Shown here piece after piece: positions 13,592 to 17,529 of a stretch of DNA of 17,529 nucleotides. Origin of the DNA: JACDBZ01 sp038233215 (lineage in GTDB: Bacteria; Chloroflexota; Limnocylindria; QHBO01); the NCBI GenBank assembly GCA_038233215.1, contig JBBSML010000037.1, forward strand, positions 1 to 17,529. The letters run 5' to 3'. The translations under genes and the position numbers were made by a program. Each line of letters opens with the position of its first letter. Positions within the stretch are counted from its first letter, which is position 1. Below the pieces are notes generated by a model that searched no databases, was not told the DNA's origin, and worked only from the letters and a program-made list of their open reading frames with translations.

Positions 13592-14656
13592 GTGACAAAC
13601 CTCCATGCAACACTGCTAGAGCGTTACCGCGACCTCGTTGCGCGCGATGGCGAATCCTTCCCCATCTCGCTCGGCGAGGGCGGCACGCCGCTCATTCGCG
13701 CGCGGCGTCTTGGTAAGGAGATCGGCGTCGAGAACCTGTACCTCAAGTTCGAGGGCGGCAATCCGACCGGTTCCTTCAAGGATCGCGGCATGGTCCTCGC
13801 CGTGAACCGAGCGGTGGGGGCCGGAGCCCTCGCGGTCGTGTGTGCGTCGACCGGCAACACCAGCGCATCCGCGGCCGCGTATGCCGCTGCGGCCGGGCTG
13901 CCGTGCCACGTCATCCTGCCGGCGGGCAAGGTGGCACGCGGCAAGCTTGCCCAGGCGCTCGCGGCCGGGGCAAGACTCATCATGGTCGACGGAAATTTCG
14001 ACGCCGCCCTGACAGCGGTGCGACGTCTCGGCGAGGAGGGGCTGGCGGTGGTGGTCAACTCGATCAATCCGGACCGACTGGAGGGCCAGCAGACCGCGGC
14101 CTTCGAGATCGTCGATGCGCTCGATGCAGCCCCCGACGCGCTGGCGCTTCCCGTCGGCAATGCCGGCAACATCACCGCGTACTGGCGCGGTTTCAACGCC
14201 TACGCCGCTGCCGGCCGCACCCCCGAGGCGAAGCTGCCGCGAATGCTCGGATTCCAGGCCGATGGCGCCGCGCCGATCGTGCGCGGCGCGCCGATCGAGG
14301 CGCCAGAAACGGTGGCCACCGCCATTCGCATCGGCAATCCTGCCTCATGGCAATGGGCGGTCGACGCGCGTGATCGATCCGGCGGCGTGATCGAGGCGGT
14401 CAGCGACGACGAGATCCTCGAAGCGCAGCGCATGGTCGTGCGGCTCGAGGGCATCTTCTGTGAGCCAGCCTCTGCGGCCGGCGTTGCCGGGGTACGGAAG
14501 CTCGCCGCCGAGAAGCGCATCGGTCCAGCGGAGGTGGTGGTGTGCGTGCTCACCGGCCATGGGCTCAAGGACCCGGATGCCGTCCAGGCCGAAGAGGGCT
14601 CATTGACCCCGATTCCGGCCGACCTCGGGTCCATCCGGGAGGCGATGGAGCTCTAG
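13592..14656 (+). CDS. thrC: Threonine synthase
   Basis: This 354-residue PLP enzyme converts O-phospho-L-homoserine to L-threonine, the last step of threonine synthesis. Motifs are those of the short bacterial ThrC class: ISLGEGGTPLIRARRLGKEI near residue 25, FEGGNPTGSFKDRGM with the PLP lysine Lys63, STGNTSASAAAYAAAAGLPC (from Ser86), PVGNAGNITAYWRGF as the PLP-phosphate loop, and ILEAQRMVVRLEGIFCEPAS then VCVLTGHGLKDP near the end. The length is normal. The GTG start gives the expected N-terminus. It follows kgd by 72 nt but appears to have its own -10. Its TAG overlaps, as CTAG, the stop codon of the convergent response-regulator gene. Confidence 0.95.
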   Translation: MTNLHATLLERYRDLVARDGESFPISLGEGGTPLIRARRLGKEIGVENLYLKFEGGNPTGSFKDRGMVLAVNRAVGAGALAVVCASTGNTSASAAAYAAAAGLPCHVILPAGKVARGKLAQALAAGARLIMVDGNFDAALTAVRRLGEEGLAVVVNSINPDRLEGQQTAAFEIVDALDAAPDALALPVGNAGNITAYWRGFNAYAAAGRTPEAKLPRMLGFQADGAAPIVRGAPIEAPETVATAIRIGNPASWQWAVDARDRSGGVIEAVSDDEILEAQRMVVRLEGIFCEPASAAGVAGVRKLAAEKRIGPAEVVVCVLTGHGLKDPDAVQAEEGSLTPIPADLGSIREAMEL

Positions 14657-15051
14657 ACGGGGCAGCAGGCGAGGACGATGGCCGCGCTGAATTGCTCGGG
14701 GGTGGCGCTCTTACTGACGTAAGCGGTTTCGGTCGCGTCGAGCGGCATGTGACCGGCGGTGTCGTTCCAGCCGGTCAGGACGACGCGCATGGACGGCCAG
14801 GCACGGGCGATGCCGGTGATGAGTGCAAGGCCGGCGTCGATATCCGGGAGGCGCGGGTCCATCAACACGACGTCGGGGCGCTCGCGGTCGACGAGCTCCA
14901 GCGCTGCGCGCACGTCTCCAGCGCGACCGACAACCTGCACCTCCCCGGTCACGCCGAGCAGATCCGCAAGGCTCTGCTGGATTCGCCGATCCGCATCGAC
15001 GATCACCACCCTTGGGGAGGCGGGCAGAACGGACGGCGGGCCGAATGACAT
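14653..15051 (-). CDS. Receiver-only response regulator
   Basis: This 132-residue protein is one CheY-like receiver domain. It shows VVIVDADRR (acidic pocket Asp19/Asp21), the phospho-acceptor Asp65 in DVVLMDPRLPD (codon 14859-14857), the switch Thr in VVLTGW and the conserved Lys in YVSKSATPEQF. After the last helix it ends in ACCPV with no DNA-binding domain. This is unusual because its upstream neighbour is a HisKA_3 kinase, a class that normally signals to NarL-type regulators with a LuxR-type HTH. The frame is not broken visibly; thrC occupies the space where an HTH would be, so there is no remnant. It lies 63 nt downstream of the kinase gene on the same strand and is probably its partner. 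Confidence 0.85.
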   Translation of the reverse strand: MSFGPPSVLPASPRVVIVDADRRIQQSLADLLGVTGEVQVVGRAGDVRAALELVDRERPDVVLMDPRLPDIDAGLALITGIARAWPSMRVVLTGWNDTAGHMPLDATETAYVSKSATPEQFSAAIVLACCPV

Positions 15052-15077
15052 GTAAAGGAGCCTATGCGCCTAAAGGT

Positions 15078-15096
15078 GATGGCCGCCACGGCCATC
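15078..15096 (-). promoter_or_regulatory. Hairpin between the kinase and receiver genes
   Basis: GATGGCCG (15078-15085) and CGGCCATC (15089-15096) are perfect complements around a 3-nt loop. It fills part of the 63-nt gap between the kinase stop and the receiver start. There is no U-run, so it may reduce, process or stabilise the transcript rather than end it. Confidence 0.45.
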
Positions 15097-15114
15097 TGCA
15101 CGATGGCCGCTACG

Positions 15115-17529
15115 TCATTCAGCCGATGCCGCCGCTCCGGCCGGCACATCCGCCTCGATGAGCGTGCCTCCCGCCTTGCTCTCGACCCGCAGCTCGCCAC
15201 CGACCAGGTCGGCCCGCTGGCGCATGCCGATCAGCCCGAGATGACCACGCGGAACCTGGTTCGGGGCGAACCCGACGCCGTCATCGCTGACGCTGAGTCG
15301 CACTCGCTCCCCATCCGTCGCGATGCGCAGGGAGGCGTTCGACGCGTTGGCGTGCTTGACAACATTGTGAAGCGCCTCCTGCCCGATCCGGTAAAGGGCC
15401 TCCTCGGTCGGGAGCGGAAGACGCTCGATCGGATCGGCATCGACCACGATCGTCAAGCCGGTGCGCCGCTGAACGGCCGTGGCGTGGGTGCGCAGCGCCT
15501 GCACCAGGCCATCAGACTCCAGCGATGACGGCCGAAGCTCGAAGATGAGGGTCCGCATCTCGGCCAGCGCGTCCTTCTGAAGCTCACGCAGCTCATCGAC
15601 CTTGACCTGCGCCCCCTCCGGGTTGTTCGTCTCGAGCAGCAGCTCCAGCGTTCGAAGGGTCAGTCCCATGCTGAACAGCGCCTGCGTGACCGAATCGTGC
15701 AGCTCGCGCGCGAGGTGGGCACGCTCCTGACTCGCCGCCAGCTCGGCGGCCTGGCTGCGCAGATCGCCCTCGAGGCGCTCGCGTTCGCTGATGTCGCGCA
15801 CGGATCCATGGGCGCCGGCAAATCTTCCGTCAACGATGGTGCCGGTCATGGCAACCTCGGTCTGGCTGAGGCGGCCATTCGGCAGCAGCAGGACCAGGCG
15901 CACTCGCTGCTCGCGTTCCGGCTCCTCCCGCAGGCGCTCCCACGCGGAGATCGCGGCCGCAATCGTGTCCGCCCCGGCCAGAGCGCTGAACGGCTTGCCC
16001 AGGAGCTGGTCCGGCCTCCATCCGGTTCGTGCCTCGAGCGAGTCGCTGAGGAACGTGAACATTCCCTCGGCGTCCACGCTCCACACGATATCGGGAGAGT
16101 TGTCGACGAGATTGCGGTAGCGGCGCTCCGACTCCTCGACCTCGGCATACAGGCGCGCATTCGTGAGGGCGATGGCCGCCTGGTCGGCGAGGAGCTTGAG
16201 GAGCTCCGCGTCACCGGCGTTGAAGGCATTGATGGCGCTCGATTGCACGGTGATGGTGCCGATGAGGCGGTCCGGCCCGAGGAGCGGAGCGGACATCATC
16301 GAGTGAATCGCCTGCGCCTCGATGCGCGCATCGCCCTCGTCGTGCGGGAAGGTGACGTCGTCGAGGTAATCGCCCGTCCACCGCACGCGGCGCTCGGCGG
16401 CGGCCGAGCCGGCGATGCCCGACCCGATGGGCACGATGACGTCGTCCGGTGACGGAGGAATCGGCGCTGCGGCGATCGGTCGCTCGAGGTGCGCACCACC
16501 TTCCGCTGCCAGGTTCACCTGGGCGCGGTCTGCCCGCAGGAGCCGCGCGGCATCGGCGACCGCGCGCTGGATCACCGTCAGCGGGTCGTGCAGCGAAGCG
16601 ATCTGGGCGGCGATTTCGGCGAGGCTGCGCTGCGCGTCGGACCGCTCGCGGAGCTCCTCGTAGAGTCGGGCATTGGTGATTGCCACTGCGGCCTGGCCCG
16701 CGAAGAGACGCACCAGCTCGAAGTCGGCATCGGTGAATGCGACCTCCGTACCACCATTGCGACCGATGTTCATCGCGCCGATCACCTCCTCGCCGCTGAT
16801 CAACGGCACGATGATGATCGCCTCCTCCTCCGCGGGCGTATTGGGGATCTGGATGAGACGCGAATCATCCAGCGCGTCATTCAGCATCACCGGCTCGCGA
16901 TGCTCGACCGTCCACCAGGTCAGCCCCTTTCCCCTGGGGATCGGGTAGGCCAGGACGGCCGCCGCGTTCCGGTCGAGGGCCAGGACCGGCTTGAGCAGTC
17001 CCTCGGCCTCATCGACGCGGTACACGCCCAGGTTGTCGTACCACACCACGCTCTTGAGTCCATCGGCGACCAGCTCGAGCACGCTCGCCGGATCAAGCGT
17101 CGAAAGCAGGCGCTGGTTGATCTGGAGTAAGCGGCGCTGCGAGTCGGTCTGACGCGCGAGGGCAACCGACTCGGCGCCCAGGCGCTCATACAGCCGTGCA
17201 TTGGTCACCGCGATGGCCGCCTGGCTGGCAAGGACCTCGAGCAGCTCAGCATTGCCGACATCGAACGAGTCGCGCGCCTGCGAATGGACGGTGAGCGAAC
17301 CGATCGCCCCGTCCTCGCCGATGAGCGGCGCGCTCATCACCGATCGGATGCCGTGCTGTCGGATGTAGCGGTCGGGCGCCTCGGCGTGCGAGAACGCTGG
17401 ATCGGCCAGGTAGTCGCCGGTGCGGACGACGCGACGCTCGATCACCGAGCGTCCCGAGACGCCCTCGTTGGGATGGACCGGATCCACGGCTTCGTCCCGC
17501 TCGATTGGCAGATCGATTGCCGAGTGGCC
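15115..17529 (-). CDS. Multi-GAF/PAS sensor histidine kinase, HisKA_3 (NarX/LiaS-like) class (5' end cut by window)
   Basis: At least 804 residues are visible and the frame stays open to the right edge, so the N-terminus is missing. Domains in order: the end of a GAF domain (to about 17190), a second GAF (about 17100-16650), a third GAF (about 16600-16150), a PAS domain (about 16140-15790, YRNLVDNSPDIVWSVDAEGM), a HisKA_3 dimerisation domain with the phospho-accepting His in HLARELHDSVTQALFSMGL (codon 15699-15697), and a HATPase domain with QEALHNVVKHANA, DDGVGFAP and HLGLIGMRQRA. No membrane segment is visible in this part, so sensing is probably cytoplasmic. GAF copies 1 and 3 are alike (RTGDYLADPAFSH versus WTGDYLDDVTFPH, and both have MSAPL and NARLY), indicating internal duplication. 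The ligand is unknown. Confidence 0.93.
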   Translation of the reverse strand, partial: GHSAIDLPIERDEAVDPVHPNEGVSGRSVIERRVVRTGDYLADPAFSHAEAPDRYIRQHGIRSVMSAPLIGEDGAIGSLTVHSQARDSFDVGNAELLEVLASQAAIAVTNARLYERLGAESVALARQTDSQRRLLQINQRLLSTLDPASVLELVADGLKSVVWYDNLGVYRVDEAEGLLKPVLALDRNAAAVLAYPIPRGKGLTWWTVEHREPVMLNDALDDSRLIQIPNTPAEEEAIIIVPLISGEEVIGAMNIGRNGGTEVAFTDADFELVRLFAGQAAVAITNARLYEELRERSDAQRSLAEIAAQIASLHDPLTVIQRAVADAARLLRADRAQVNLAAEGGAHLERPIAAAPIPPSPDDVIVPIGSGIAGSAAAERRVRWTGDYLDDVTFPHDEGDARIEAQAIHSMMSAPLLGPDRLIGTITVQSSAINAFNAGDAELLKLLADQAAIALTNARLYAEVEESERRYRNLVDNSPDIVWSVDAEGMFTFLSDSLEARTGWRPDQLLGKPFSALAGADTIAAAISAWERLREEPEREQRVRLVLLLPNGRLSQTEVAMTGTIVDGRFAGAHGSVRDISERERLEGDLRSQAAELAASQERAHLARELHDSVTQALFSMGLTLRTLELLLETNNPEGAQVKVDELRELQKDALAEMRTLIFELRPSSLESDGLVQALRTHATAVQRRTGLTIVVDADPIERLPLPTEEALYRIGQEALHNVVKHANASNASLRIATDGERVRLSVSDDGVGFAPNQVPRGHLGLIGMRQRADLVGGELRVESKAGGTLIEADVPAGAAASAE

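Noticed and set aside
15064..15528. Plus-strand frame with AAAGGAG close to an ATG, antisense to the kinase
   Set aside because: The ribosome-site spacing is only 3 nt and the protein is a shadow of the conserved HATPase domain.

Overview
The window is GC-rich and comes from a bacterium, most likely Chloroflexota or an actinobacterium-like lineage. Three features suggest this: a multifunctional 2-oxoglutarate decarboxylase with an acyltransferase domain fused to E1 (the Kgd type of mycobacteria and some Chloroflexota), an Rv0121-type F420-dependent flavin enzyme, and a multi-GAF HisKA_3 sensor kinase. The phylum is an inference and no marker gene settles it.

Layout. Positions 1-3144 look like accessory DNA. 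Two related tyrosine recombinases (one cut by the left edge) face each other across a DUF3800 gene. That gene is bordered upstream by an 11-bp inverted repeat and downstream by a 100-bp spacer full of hairpins. The right-hand recombinase gene begins about 100 bp past the 3' end of a minus-strand tRNA-Gln(CUG), the usual position of an integrase relative to its tRNA target. An 18-bp perfect palindrome lies between them. From 3145 rightwards the content is housekeeping.

Positions 3306-7036 (plus strand) carry a DEAD-box RNA helicase with a DbpA-type RNA-binding tail, a small unrecognised protein, a single-domain PLP threonine/serine dehydratase and, overlapping it by 4 nt, an F420-family flavin enzyme. 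Positions 7055-9347 (minus strand) carry the tightly overlapping 5-oxoprolinase operon pxpA-pxpB-pxpC. It is divergent from kgd (9881-13519). The region between contains four copies of an ATATTTC-centred repeat. Positions 13592-14656 carry threonine synthase, whose stop codon overlaps that of a convergent receiver-only response regulator. A large sensor kinase lies upstream of that regulator and runs off the right edge.

Functionally, the middle and right of the window concern amino-acid and 2-oxoglutarate metabolism. PxpABC turns 5-oxoproline into glutamate, which is one transamination from the Kgd substrate. Threonine synthase makes threonine and the dehydratase can break it down. The least explained parts are the recombinase-DUF3800 segment, the palindromes beside the tRNA, the repeat array before kgd, and the kinase paired with a receiver that has no output domain.
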